From JBECKQ01 sp040235375 (GTDB taxonomy: Bacteria; Planctomycetota; Phycisphaerae; UBA1845): 9,331 bases of DNA. The DNA is taken from assembly GCA_040235375.1 (NCBI GenBank), contig JBECKQ010000240.1, positions 1-9,331 of the forward strand, read 5' to 3'. Positions 1 to 6,568 of the stretch are shown one piece after another. The notes beneath the pieces are model-generated. The model searched no databases and had not been told where the DNA came from. It worked only from the letters and a program-made list of their open reading frames with translations. The translations under genes were made by a program, and so were the position numbers. How positions within the stretch are numbered: the stretch's first letter is position 1; each line of letters begins with the position of its first letter.

Positions 1-120
1 TGGTACAACCGCTTCCGCGGCCTGCTCATCCGCTGGTGCAAGAAAGATGAGAACTACACCGCCCAATTGCACCTGGCCTCCGCCATCATCATCGGTAGCT
101 TCATTGGGTTATCCGGATAG
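1..120 (+). CDS. IS5-family transposase, C-terminal end (partial at window edge)
   Basis: The first 40 codons of frame 1 read WYNRFRGLLIRWCKKDENY, then a short AQLHLASAIII tail and TAG. This matches the conserved C-terminal end of IS5-family (IS427-like) DDE transposases, where an Asn-Arg-Phe-Arg-x-Leu-Leu-Ile-Arg-Trp block and a Lys-Lys-x-Glu-Asn-Tyr block follow the catalytic Glu. The gene starts upstream of the window, so the catalytic Asp residues and the start cannot be seen. The stop codon lies inside the terminal inverted repeat, as is common in compact elements of this group. Family recognition is strong; the exact subgroup is inferred. Confidence 0.85.
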   Translation, partial: WYNRFRGLLIRWCKKDENYTAQLHLASAIIIGSFIGLSG

Positions 121-124
121 GCTC
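1..124 (+). mobile_element. Right end of an IS5-family insertion sequence
   Basis: The element enters from the left edge with the transposase C-terminus. It appears to end in GGGTTATCCGGATAGGCTC (106-124), which resembles terminal repeats of IS427-type IS5 elements and contains the perfect palindrome TATCCGGATA (110-119). Right after it, TA (125-126) is a plausible copy of the 2-bp target duplication used by this group, and reading of the M16 peptidase gene resumes on the minus strand at 126-128. The left end is outside the window, so the matching repeat and duplication cannot be checked here. Confidence 0.75.
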
Positions 125-125
125 T

Positions 126-323
126 AAGCGACCCCGTGTGCAAGTGAATCCACATCGCCGCGCGGCCGGGCGGATTGGAGTGCTGGCGGACGATGTACGT
201 CAGCCCATTGTCGAGCTGGCCGATCGTGAGGGCCGGATCGGTCGGCAAGGGCTGCGCCACAGTTGTGGTGGTTGCCCACGCAACGAGCACGGCACCGAGC
301 AAGGTGCGAAACGAAGTCGGCAT
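126..323 (-). pseudogene. M16-family (insulinase-like) secreted zinc peptidase, N-terminal remnant cut by the IS
   Basis: The minus strand starts with ATG at 323-321, preceded by a strong ribosome site (CGGAGGATCGTC then ATG). The protein opens with a signal peptide (MPTSFRTLLGAVLVAWA, Ala-rich cleavage region ending TTTTVAQ). It continues with DNGLTYIVRQHSNPPGRAAM and WIHLHTGSL, the typical first beta-strands of M16 metallopeptidases, where LDNGL(T/R)Y and a (R/L)-x3-GS(L/R) stretch precede the HxxEH zinc site. Homology stops after Leu66, exactly where IS5-family sequence begins. The zinc motif and the rest of the two-domain peptidase are missing. The frame runs on into the IS as a chimeric peptide of 89 residues, ending at 54, which should be non-functional. 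The product would have been exported. Whether the remainder of the gene lies left of the IS cannot be seen. Confidence 0.75.
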
Positions 324-738
324 GACGATCCTCCGATAGTATGCCGCGGTGCCGGAGCAGGATCTCGCCCGCCGGTCCGGCCAGCGGTAAGGCCATTATT
401 GACTGGCGGGCTCGAGTTTACCAGGGGCAAATGCGCGCTAACGCAGGGCAAGGACGGCGGTGTGCGGGTGCGTGTGCTCTCTAAGCGGTTTACGCGGCCC
501 GGAAGCGTAGGTGCGGTCGTAGCAGTCGTTCTAGAAGTTGGAGGTTTACTCGCGTGTCTTGCTCGGGGAGCGTCGAATCCGGCAACCCTGTCAGGACCCC
601 TGGCAGGGCCTTGCTTTGCGCCAATCCCATCAGGTCCGTCTCGACCACGATCTCCTTCGAATGGCGATCTGCTACGCTGCTCTCGTTGCGACTACTCGCC
701 GGTATAGGGCGTGTAGTTACTCACCCATTAGGTGATAA
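324..738. other. Spacer without a convincing gene
   Basis: This stretch starts at the upstream side of the M16 remnant, so the promoter of that gene should lie in the first 100 bases or so. Several reading frames stay open for 60 to 190 codons on both strands, but they overlap each other, are rich in Arg, Pro and Ser as expected for random GC-rich DNA, and show no family motif or good start signal. No RNA gene, array or terminator was recognised. Confidence 0.5.
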
Positions 739-897
739 ACCAGGGTTTGTCCCCCATGCCCTGCCGGTTCCGCGGCACCCAGTAGGCTGATCCGCTCGGT
801 TTACTTCGGCGTCGCTAGCGCGGCTAACCGGCTATCCCGCCTTCTGGTCCACAAGCTGAAGCAGGCTGGCGCCCCCGTGGAACTCATCGAACCGGAT
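739..897 (+). pseudogene. Possible C-terminal fossil of an unidentified protein
   Basis: Frame 1 is open from just after a TAA (736-738) to TAG at 895-897 and has no ATG. Its second half (from 799) reads VYFGVASAANRLSRLLVHKL and then KQAGAPVELIEPD. This has a balanced amphipathic composition with Leu, Lys, Glu and Asp and looks more like a real helix-rich C-terminus than the surrounding frames. I do not recognise the family. The upstream part is Pro- and Cys-rich and unconvincing. The fragment could be the tail of a decayed gene or chance. Confidence 0.2.
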
Positions 898-1461
898 TAG
901 CCCGCGTGATCTGCGTGACCCGGCGTAAAACGTGGCCCCTGTTGCTACTGTCCCTTGGGCCTAACACGCTGATGTGGTACCCAAGCGCCAGTGGCATGCC
1001 AGACCGCTCTGCGAGAACAACTCAGGGTGGGATGTTCCGGTAGGGTGGAAGACCGGTCGGCCGTGCGAAGCGGATTGCAGATGTTCGGATGCCGAGCAAG
1101 AGTTGTGGTGCCCAAACTCGCTGGCCTGTCTAGTGGGGAATGTCGATCGCACCAATGGGCGGCTCCTCATGCCGGAGACGCGCTCATGGCGGCTGGGGGT
1201 GCGGATTCGAGGCGCTGGCTTTACGCCGCGCGAGGCCGGCGCCTTTGTCCCCGGACCGGCCAACCTGGTTTCGCCGAGTTGGCGACCCGCTACCCATTTG
1301 CTGGCCGCACGGTAAACTGGCATATGGCGTCCACATGGGTATGTGGAACGTCATGGAAGTGGATGGCACGCGAACTGGTCCGGAGCGGTCGACCATGGGG
1401 CCCACTCACGGACTTCGATGCGATGTCGTTCGCTTGGCGACCAAGGAGTGTATCCACCACG
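898..1461. other. Spacer upstream of the bifunctional sugar-activation gene
   Basis: Frame 1 stays open from before 991 straight into the downstream gene, but the 157 codons before 1462 show no domain and are rich in Arg, Trp, Cys and Ser. Two other frames (974-1315 plus, 961-1323 minus) are open over the same DNA, which points to GC-driven chance openness. No clear -35/-10 pair was found. The promoter of the 1462 gene should lie here. I see nothing else that can be supported. Confidence 0.45.
1443..1448 (+). promoter_or_regulatory. Ribosome binding site deciding the 1462 start
   Basis: AAGGAG lies 13 bases before the ATG at 1462. This spacing is long but usable, and no comparable site precedes the alternative ATG at 1489 or the earlier in-frame ATG codons. 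It is the main reason for choosing 1462. Confidence 0.45.
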
Positions 1462-3933
1462 ATGGGGCTGCCTGCTCCAGAATCTGCAATGGCGGCGATC
1501 TTTCTCTGTGCCGGCAAGGGTCGGCGAATGTTGGCTCCGCGCACGCCGAAAGTCTGTACGCCGGTAGGCGGCAGACCGGCCATCGTCCGCTTGCTTGAGT
1601 TGCAGGCGTGCTTCCGATTTGATCCGACAATTCTCGTTGTAGGCCATCTCGCGCAAGCGGTCAGAAACGAAGTTGAGCCGGCGTTTCCGCACGTGGAGTT
1701 CGTATACCAGGATCGACAGCTTGGCACCGGACATGCGGCCAGACAGGGCGCTCAGCTCCTCACCGCGAGGAGGTTCGAGGGTGCTGTATTGGTGATGGCC
1801 GGTGACAAAGTGATTGAGCCCCGGGCCCTCCAGAAACTCGTCGCCAGCTTCCGAGCCGATCGGCCCGACCTTGCCGTGCTGGTAGCGCCGGTAGGCAACG
1901 ACTCTTCGGCCGGACGCATCGTGACCGGGAGCGATGGCCAGATTCTGCGGATCATCGAGGCAGCCGACCTGCGCAGTGCAGAAGCGGAGAACCGCACCTT
2001 TGACATTGGTGGCGTCGTGCTGAATGCGCGCGAGACCGAAAAGCGGATTACCGGGGAGAATCAGGGCATTTACCTGTTCCAGGCCAACGCTCTTTGCCAA
2101 GCACTGGAGAATCTCGGCCGAGACAATGTCCAGGGTGAAGAGTATCTGACCGACACCGTCGATTATCTGAGTCGGTCCGGCAGGCGCGTGATCCCGATTG
2201 CGACGGACGACCCCGGCGACGTCCTGGGGTTCAACGACCCCGTGGACCTCCTGGAAATCGAGGAGCACCTGCATCGTCGGGCCGGGGCGAGCCTGAACCT
2301 GGCCAGGCCCCTGGACCGCAGCGTGTTCCAGCCGCCGACCCAATGGGTCCGCAGGCTCCGCGAGCAGGACCCCGCCGTGCAAACGATGCTCGGCAATATC
2401 TACGCCAACGACGCGTCGCTTTGCGCAGAGAAACGCCAGCATCTTCTTCGAACCGTCGAGCTTTTCATCGACTGCTTCGGCACAGCGGGTCGCGTGGCGG
2501 TCGTTCGGGCGCCCGGGCGCCTCAACATCATGGGGCGGCACATCGACCACCGCGGCGGGTGTGTCAACCTGATGGCCATCGACCGGGAACAGATCCTGGT
2601 GGCGAGACCGCGCAAGGACTCGGTCGTCCGTGCCAGAAACGCGGACGCTGTGCGCTTTCCTGATCTGGAATTCAGCGTGGACGACCTGCTGCGCATGGTG
2701 CGCCTCGATGACTGGCGGGATTTCGTCGGCAACTCCACGGTCGTCGGCATGGTGCGTGATCTCCGTGGAGACTGGGGCAACTACCTGAAGGCTGCGTTGC
2801 TTCGACTTCAGCAGCAGTTCAGGGACCGTAGAATCCGAGGCCTGGATTGTGTTGTCGGTGGCGACATACCCATGGCGGCCGGGTTGAGTTCCTCGTCCGC
2901 CCTGGTCGTCGCGATGGCTGAAGCGCTGGTGCTTGCGAATCGCCTCGACGTGACCGCGCAAGAATTCGTCAACGTCTGTGGCGAGGGGGAGTGGTTCGTG
3001 GGCACACGTGGCGGCGCCGGGGACCACGCCGGGATCAAACTGAGCCAGTCCGGCCAGGTGGCACAGGTTGAGTTCTTTCCGTTCAGCGTAGGCGGCTACG
3101 TGGAGTTTCCCAGAGACTACGCCATGGTGGTCTGTAATTCGCGAATCCAGGCGCGCAAGTCGGCCGAGGCACTCGATGCGTTCAATGAACGCATCGCATC
3201 ATACGAGCTTGGAGTGCGCATTATCCGCCAGCGGTTTCCACGCTACGCCGGCCGTATCGAGCATTTGCGCGACATCAGCCCGGCACGCCTTGGAGTGGAA
3301 CCAGCCGAGATCTACCGGCTGCTCCGGGGCGTACCGGAAACGGCGACATCCCAGCAGCTCCGCGCTGAACTGGGACGCGACATCTATGAGAAAGTGACTT
3401 CGGACCACGGTCCGCGACGCATGTACTCCCTGCGTGCGCGCATGCTCTACGGGATCGCCGAATGCGAGCGCAGTCAACTCTGCCTCGAGCTCCTTCGAGA
3501 ATGCCGGATGCAGGAACTCGGTCAGCTGATGGTCGTCTCTCATGATGGAGACCGCGTGGTGGGGCAGGATGGTCAGCCGGTTTTCTTCTCCGTGGGTGAT
3601 CCGTTCCTCAATGCTCGTATCCAGGACTTGGGCAGCCGGGATCCCCGTAGATGCAGTGCTGCGCAACTGCGGTTGCAGCCGGGTGCGTACGCCTGCAGTG
3701 TGCCGCGGATCGACCGCATGGTGGACATCGCCCTGGCTACACCCGGTGTGCTGGGTGCACAATTGGCAGGGGCAGGATTCGGCGGCTGCATCATGGTGCT
3801 CGCGCAGGCGGAGGCCGCACCCGATGTCATTCAGCGCATGAACAGGTTCTATTACGAACCCGAGAACGTGGAACCCGCCGCCATGAACGTGACGCCGATT
3901 GCGGGGTGTTCTGCTCTGCGTATCGACATTTAA
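1462..3933 (+). CDS. Bifunctional sugar-1-phosphate nucleotidyltransferase / GHMP sugar kinase (galactokinase-like)
   Basis: Predicted 823 residues, two enzymes in one cytoplasmic chain. Residues about 10-270 are a GlmU-type nucleotidyltransferase: FLCAGKGRRM (14-23) binds the nucleotide, followed by TPK (28-30), QLGTGHA (86-92), GD (114-115), AGRI (150-153), NQGIY (200-204), NVQGEEYLTD (222-231) and GFND (256-259). About 330-820 is a GHMP kinase nearest to galactokinase: APGRLNIMGRHIDHRGG (350-366), ATP loop GLSSSSAL (474-481), GGAGDH with the likely catalytic Asp (517-522), and C-terminal GAQLAGAGFGGC (765-776). Inferred job: phosphorylate a free sugar at C1, then make the NDP-sugar from the 1-phosphate, as a salvage route. 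The galactokinase sugar-binding Glu of GEHxDY is Arg here (GRHIDH), so the sugar may not be galactose. An insertion of about 30 residues precedes NQGIY. No frameshift or stop is seen. An ATG at 1489 is the alternative start and would only remove nine residues. Neighbours give no operon partner. Domain calls are firm; substrate is unknown. Confidence 0.9.
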   Translation: MGLPAPESAMAAIFLCAGKGRRMLAPRTPKVCTPVGGRPAIVRLLELQACFRFDPTILVVGHLAQAVRNEVEPAFPHVEFVYQDRQLGTGHAARQGAQLLTARRFEGAVLVMAGDKVIEPRALQKLVASFRADRPDLAVLVAPVGNDSSAGRIVTGSDGQILRIIEAADLRSAEAENRTFDIGGVVLNARETEKRITGENQGIYLFQANALCQALENLGRDNVQGEEYLTDTVDYLSRSGRRVIPIATDDPGDVLGFNDPVDLLEIEEHLHRRAGASLNLARPLDRSVFQPPTQWVRRLREQDPAVQTMLGNIYANDASLCAEKRQHLLRTVELFIDCFGTAGRVAVVRAPGRLNIMGRHIDHRGGCVNLMAIDREQILVARPRKDSVVRARNADAVRFPDLEFSVDDLLRMVRLDDWRDFVGNSTVVGMVRDLRGDWGNYLKAALLRLQQQFRDRRIRGLDCVVGGDIPMAAGLSSSSALVVAMAEALVLANRLDVTAQEFVNVCGEGEWFVGTRGGAGDHAGIKLSQSGQVAQVEFFPFSVGGYVEFPRDYAMVVCNSRIQARKSAEALDAFNERIASYELGVRIIRQRFPRYAGRIEHLRDISPARLGVEPAEIYRLLRGVPETATSQQLRAELGRDIYEKVTSDHGPRRMYSLRARMLYGIAECERSQLCLELLRECRMQELGQLMVVSHDGDRVVGQDGQPVFFSVGDPFLNARIQDLGSRDPRRCSAAQLRLQPGAYACSVPRIDRMVDIALATPGVLGAQLAGAGFGGCIMVLAQAEAAPDVIQRMNRFYYEPENVEPAAMNVTPIAGCSALRIDI

Positions 3934-4227
3934 CACAGTGCGCCGCGCCCGACATGAATCTGCGTCATCCACCTTGTCGAGCGCGAAGACTCTGTTGTGC
4001 GCCCTGGCACCGATCACGCATCTCAGGTGCGATTACCGTTCGTCATGCGATACACGGCCGCCTGCGGCCAATGGTATGACATCCAGCAGAGATCATTCTG
4101 ATGGAGCCCGGAATCGAACACCCGTCAACGTCTTCCGTCTCAATTGGCTGATGGAAGCCACGGACGTCGAGAGGCCAGTTGACGAGCGGGTATCCTGGGC
4201 GGTGTCGAGTCTCGGACGGGGTGGCTC
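3934..4227. other. Spacer after the kinase gene
   Basis: No gene is supported here. A GC-rich perfect inverted repeat, GGCCGC-CT-GCGGCC (4056-4069), lies 120 bases after the kinase stop but has no T-tract, so it is not a good intrinsic terminator. The stretch also holds the tRNA-like scar described separately at 4102-4126. Confidence 0.45.
4102..4126 (-). other. tRNA/tmRNA 3'-end-like scar
   Basis: On the minus strand this reads GACGGGTGTTCGATTCC then GGGCTCCA, followed by TCA. TTCGATTCC is the classic T-loop sequence, and a terminal CTCCA followed by nearly CCA is typical of tRNA and tmRNA 3' ends. The T-stem does not pair properly, and no matching acceptor 5' strand, D-arm or anticodon arm is seen in the preceding 80 bases. 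It is therefore not an intact RNA gene. It could be a remnant of an attachment site, or chance. Confidence 0.25.
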
Positions 4228-4694
4228 ATGCCGCCCAGGCGCCTCGTTCTGCTGCAGGCACTTGCGCCTGTGATGCTGATGTTGTGCCCAAGTGCCGGTA
4301 GCACCGGAAGTTGTCCCACGAAAACGACCAAGGGGCGCGACGTTGGAGGTGGTCCCCGAGGCCGATCGGGGCCCCCGGGGCGGACAAACCGGCGGTGTAC
4401 CGACCAGTTCAGTTCCACAAACTGTACTCTGTGTGACAGTCTTCGAGATCAAACGCGGCACGAGAAGCGCGGCGATGGATAACTCGGACTCACAGATCGC
4501 TGCGTGGTCGTTGCTGCGTCCGGTCGGTGTGTTAGGATTTCGCTGGCTGCTTGGACCGCGCGGGGAAGTCCGGCACATTCGCGCTGGGGTGCCTGGTGGT
4601 CGGATCCGTCGATGACACGGTGAAGCGTGCGGAGCTCGATCAGATGTGGCCGCTGAAGCTGTCGGCGATCGGTAACGCTCTGCCGTCCTTCTGA
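4228..4694 (+). pseudogene. Decayed exported or lipoprotein-like gene, coding signal in three frames
   Basis: The ATG at 4228 starts a signal-peptide-like leader, MPPRRLVLLQALAPVMLMLC, with basic residues, a hydrophobic core and a Cys that might be a weak lipobox. That frame then loses coherence in a Gly/Arg/Pro-rich stretch. A second frame takes over about 4405-4500 with plausible protein sequence (TVFEIKRGTRSA, then MDNSDSQIAAW). The third frame carries a convincing C-terminus from 4554 (DRAGKSGTFALGCLVVGSVD, then DTVKRAELDQMWPLKLSAIG) to TGA at 4692-4694. At least two frameshifts are needed to join them, giving about 155 codons. I cannot name the family. It ends only 38 bases before the ATG of the radical SAM gene, so the two may once have been co-transcribed. 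Sequencing indels are an alternative cause. Confidence 0.45.
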
Positions 4695-4732
4695 TCAAGC
4701 GACCGGCGTGATTGAGCAGCGAGACACTCGCC

Positions 4733-6025
4733 ATGGAGCGGACGATCCGACAGCTACTTCTCAGGGCGCTGACGAGCCAGCGTGAGATCACCGTCCAGCG
4801 CAGGATCCCTTCGCGATCAGAGCTGCATGCAGAGTTTGATCGTGTCGCGGATCTGGGCCTTTACCTGCACATCCCCTTCTGCGAGCAGATCTGTTCGTAC
4901 TGCCCGTACAACAAGGAGATGTTTCGCCCCGACATGGCGGAGCGCTACGTCAAGGCCGTGAAGACGGAGGTCGATCTGTACGCCGACATCGTGCGTGACC
5001 GGCCGCTTACCTCCTTCTATATCGGAGGTGGTACGCCGACCACGATGCTGGCTCACGGTCTCGGCGAGATCGTCGAGCACGTCCGCCGCGTCTTTTGTCT
5101 GCAGTGTGACATCCGTATGGAGAGTCATCTGAATCACCTGACTGACGATAATCTCGACGCGATCCGCGCGCTGGGTGTCGAGCACTTGAGCATGGGTGTC
5201 GAGGCCTTGCAGTAGCGGCACCTCCGCACTCTGGGACGCCCCTATACCGTCGCGGGTGCCGAGGAAGCCGTCCGGCGTGCGATGTCGCGCGGGTTCAAAT
5301 GCGTCAACGTCGATGTGATGTTCGCCCTCCCGGGGCAGACCCACGAGGAAATCGCAGAAACCGGGCGTGCGCTGGTGGAATGGAACGTGGATCAGATCGC
5401 CGCCTACCCGCTCTTTCGGTTTCCTTACACGCGCATGGGGCGTAACGGCTCACCGGGGAACCACGGTCTCTTTCTGGCGCTGGCGCGCCGGAGAATGCTC
5501 CGCATCCTCGAGCGGGCTTTCTATCGTGCCGGATACGAGCGGACCTCGGTGTGGGCGTTCACCAAGCGGGGCGTGCCCCGGTACTGCTCGGTGACCGTGC
5601 CCTTGTATCTCGGCTTGGGCGCCAGCGGCGGTTCATACCTCCGCAACCTGTTTTACCTGAATACTTTTCGAGTGTCGGAGTACATCCGTGCTCTGGAATC
5701 CGGGCAGTCTCCCATTGCATTGTCGATCGAACTCAGCGACCGGATGCAGCAGGCCGGGTGGCTGTATTGGCGCATCTACGAGACACGCTTCGCGAAGGCG
5801 CGCTACCAGGACCGGTTCGGAACCGATATCGACGATGCATACGGCTGGTATTGCAAGCTCCTGGCGCTCCTTGGTCTCTTGAAGCACGACGCGACGCAGG
5901 TCGTTTTGTCAGATAGCGGCGCCTTCTGGCTCCACGCGCTCGAGGATATCTTGTCGATTGACTACATCAGCAAGCTCTGGGGAACAGCAAAACATGAACC
6001 GTGGCCGAATCAGGTAGCGCTCTGA
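4733..6025 (+). pseudogene. HemW/HemN-like radical SAM protein with an in-frame amber stop at codon 161
   Basis: From ATG 4733 the frame gives 430 residues, a normal length for HemW-like proteins, interrupted once by TAG at 5213-5215. Seen: the radical SAM cluster motif CEQICSYC (Cys50, Cys54, Cys57, CxxxCxxC) after LYLHIPF, the SAM-binding GGGTP (98-102), and LGVEHLSMGVEALQ just before the stop. After it come RHLRTLGRPYTVAGAEEAV, DVMFALPGQTHEEI, an AAYPLFRFPY strand, and LYLGLGASGG. The family normally continues straight through with one acidic or polar residue at the stop position, so one substitution (for example GAG to TAG) explains the break. The heme-binding HNxxYW motif of true HemW is absent: the aligned region reads RYCSVT before LYLGLG. 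The reaction is therefore unlikely to be simple heme chaperoning, and anaerobic coproporphyrinogen oxidation is unproven. A TTG at 4712 is an alternative start. Unsuppressed, only 160 residues would be made, keeping the cluster site but lacking the rest. Confidence 0.85.
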
Positions 6026-6134
6026 CCACTCGGCCTGGCCGGTCTCGTCCCGCTTCGTGGGCGGGTGTGTCGGTCCGGCGATCCACGGGCTGCCTTTCCT
6101 TGGTCTGGTCGTCCTGGTCTTGGCGACAGCCTGA
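5994..6134 (+). pseudogene. Possible broken small membrane-protein gene overlapping the radical SAM 3' end
   Basis: An ATG at 5994, overlapping the end of the previous gene in another frame, gives MNRGRIR and then TAG (6015-6017). The same frame then continues to TGA at 6132-6134 with a hydrophobic tail, IHGLPFLGLVVLVLATA, that would suit a membrane segment. Overlap with the upstream gene is typical of coupled genes. No family is recognised and two stops must be ignored, so this may well be chance. Confidence 0.15.
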
Positions 6135-6346
6135 CCGCACGGGGCGTCCCGACGTGCCACATCCGCTTCAACTAGGAGGTGCACAGCGACGTAAAACCAG
6201 CGCAGCATGACGCGTGATCCTCGGACATGAACCGTTGAAGAGACGGCAGTGAGAACGGCCCGACATTTTGGACCCTCGCCCGCGGAGCGGCAACCGCCCC
6301 ACCACTACCGCACGCTGACCTTCTTTGCCCGACCCACACCGAAAAC

Positions 6347-6368
6347 TGCCACGATTCTGCCACGATTT
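6347..6368 (+). repeat. Tandem 11-bp direct repeat
   Basis: TGCCACGATTC (6347-6357) is followed at once by TGCCACGATTT (6358-6368), two copies differing at the last base. An 11-bp period places both on the same face of the helix, which would suit cooperative binding by a regulator. Its position upstream of the two palindromes supports a control role, but this is inference. Confidence 0.6.
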
Positions 6369-6382
6369 CGCGGTGACCATGT

Positions 6383-6397
6383 TGTTCATGGTGAACA
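6383..6397. promoter_or_regulatory. Palindromic operator-like site 1
   Basis: TGTTCATGGTGAACA is a perfect 6-bp inverted repeat with a 3-bp spacer. Size and symmetry suit binding by a dimeric repressor or activator. It lies 110 bases before the ATG at 6507. The binding protein is not identifiable from this window. Confidence 0.45.
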
Positions 6398-6403
6398 TGC
6401 TGT

Positions 6404-6431
6404 TTGCTTTCGTGGCAACTAAGTGTATGCT
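6404..6431 (+). promoter_or_regulatory. Weak candidate promoter for the HAF-repeat gene
   Basis: TTGCTT (6404-6409) and TATGCT (6426-6431) are separated by 16 bases and match the sigma-70 consensus at about four positions in the -10 and three in the -35. The hexamers sit between the two palindromes, so a protein bound to either could control it. Transcription would start near 6438, leaving a leader of about 70 bases. Confidence 0.25.
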
Positions 6432-6433
6432 AT

Positions 6434-6449
6434 TGCTGTAAATACAGCA
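6434..6449. promoter_or_regulatory. Palindromic operator-like site 2
   Basis: TGCTGTAAATACAGCA is a perfect 7-bp inverted repeat with a 2-bp centre. The half-site spacing (CTG-N6-CAG) is too short for an Escherichia coli-type LexA box (CTG-N10-CAG). It overlaps the predicted transcription start, the usual place for a repressor site. Confidence 0.5.
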
Positions 6450-6506
6450 TTGACGCGCACTTACGATTTCTGCCCCAATCGCCTCATAACCCGGAGGCCC
6501 CGAGCG

Positions 6507-6536
6507 ATGAACCATGAAATGAGAAAGACTATCTCC
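6507..6536 (+). pseudogene. First ten codons of the HAF-repeat gene, left of the IS3 element
   Basis: GGAGG (6493-6497) lies nine bases before ATG 6507, a good initiation signal. The frame reads MNHEMRKTIS and then meets TGA, which is the first three bases of the IS3 end. Joining codon 10 to position 8130, after the 4-bp target duplication, restores an unbroken frame with a signal peptide, so this is the true start of the gene continued at 8130-9269. Confidence 0.8.
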
Positions 6537-6568
6537 TGATTTGTTTCCGTCAGAATGCGACTTTCGCC
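6537..6568. repeat. IS3 terminal inverted repeat, orfB side (IRR)
   Basis: Starts with TG at the junction with codon 10 of the host gene. The orfB stop (6550-6552) lies inside it, as is common for IS3 elements. Its first three bases, TGA, act as an in-frame stop for the interrupted gene. Confidence 0.8.

Larger units (their letters stand above)
6135..6506. other. Spacer and probable control region of the HAF-repeat gene
   Basis: No gene is supported. The minus-strand frame 6168-6515 is open but has no family motif. The right half (6347-6450) is AT-richer than its surroundings and carries the tandem repeat and two palindromes listed separately, just upstream of a good ribosome site and ATG at 6507. 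An AGGAGGT at 6174-6180 has no sensible start codon after it. Confidence 0.45.

Noticed and set aside
991..1461. N-terminal extension of the fusion enzyme by 157 codons in the same frame
   Set aside because: No domain, Arg/Trp/Cys-rich composition, several frames open over the same DNA, and the enzyme family starts right at the nucleotide-binding motif; AAGGAG before 1462 supports the shorter form.
1351..3027. 558-codon open frame on the minus strand
   Set aside because: It lies antisense to the kinase fusion, is rich in His, Arg, Asp and Val as expected from the complementary strand, and shows no motif.
4056..4069. Intrinsic terminator after the kinase gene
   Set aside because: The GC palindrome has a 2-base centre and no following T-tract, and lies 120 bases from the stop codon.
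4102..4185. Intact tRNA or tmRNA gene on the minus strand
   Set aside because: The T-stem does not pair and no acceptor partner, D-arm or anticodon arm can be found.
4093..4791. Minus-strand frame of 232 codons ending in GVRFRAPSE
   Set aside because: The ending is the usual translation of a tRNA T-arm read through as protein; the rest is Arg/Ser/Pro-rich and overlaps the decayed plus-strand gene.
6434..6449. LexA (SOS) box
   Set aside because: The half-sites are CTG-N6-CAG, not the CTG-N10-CAG of E. coli-type LexA, and no SOS gene is nearby.
6168..6515. Small minus-strand gene (115 codons) as an antitoxin or regulator
   Set aside because: The palindromes would suit autoregulation, but the protein shows no recognisable fold, no good ribosome site and a random-looking Arg/Ser/Cys-rich C-terminus.
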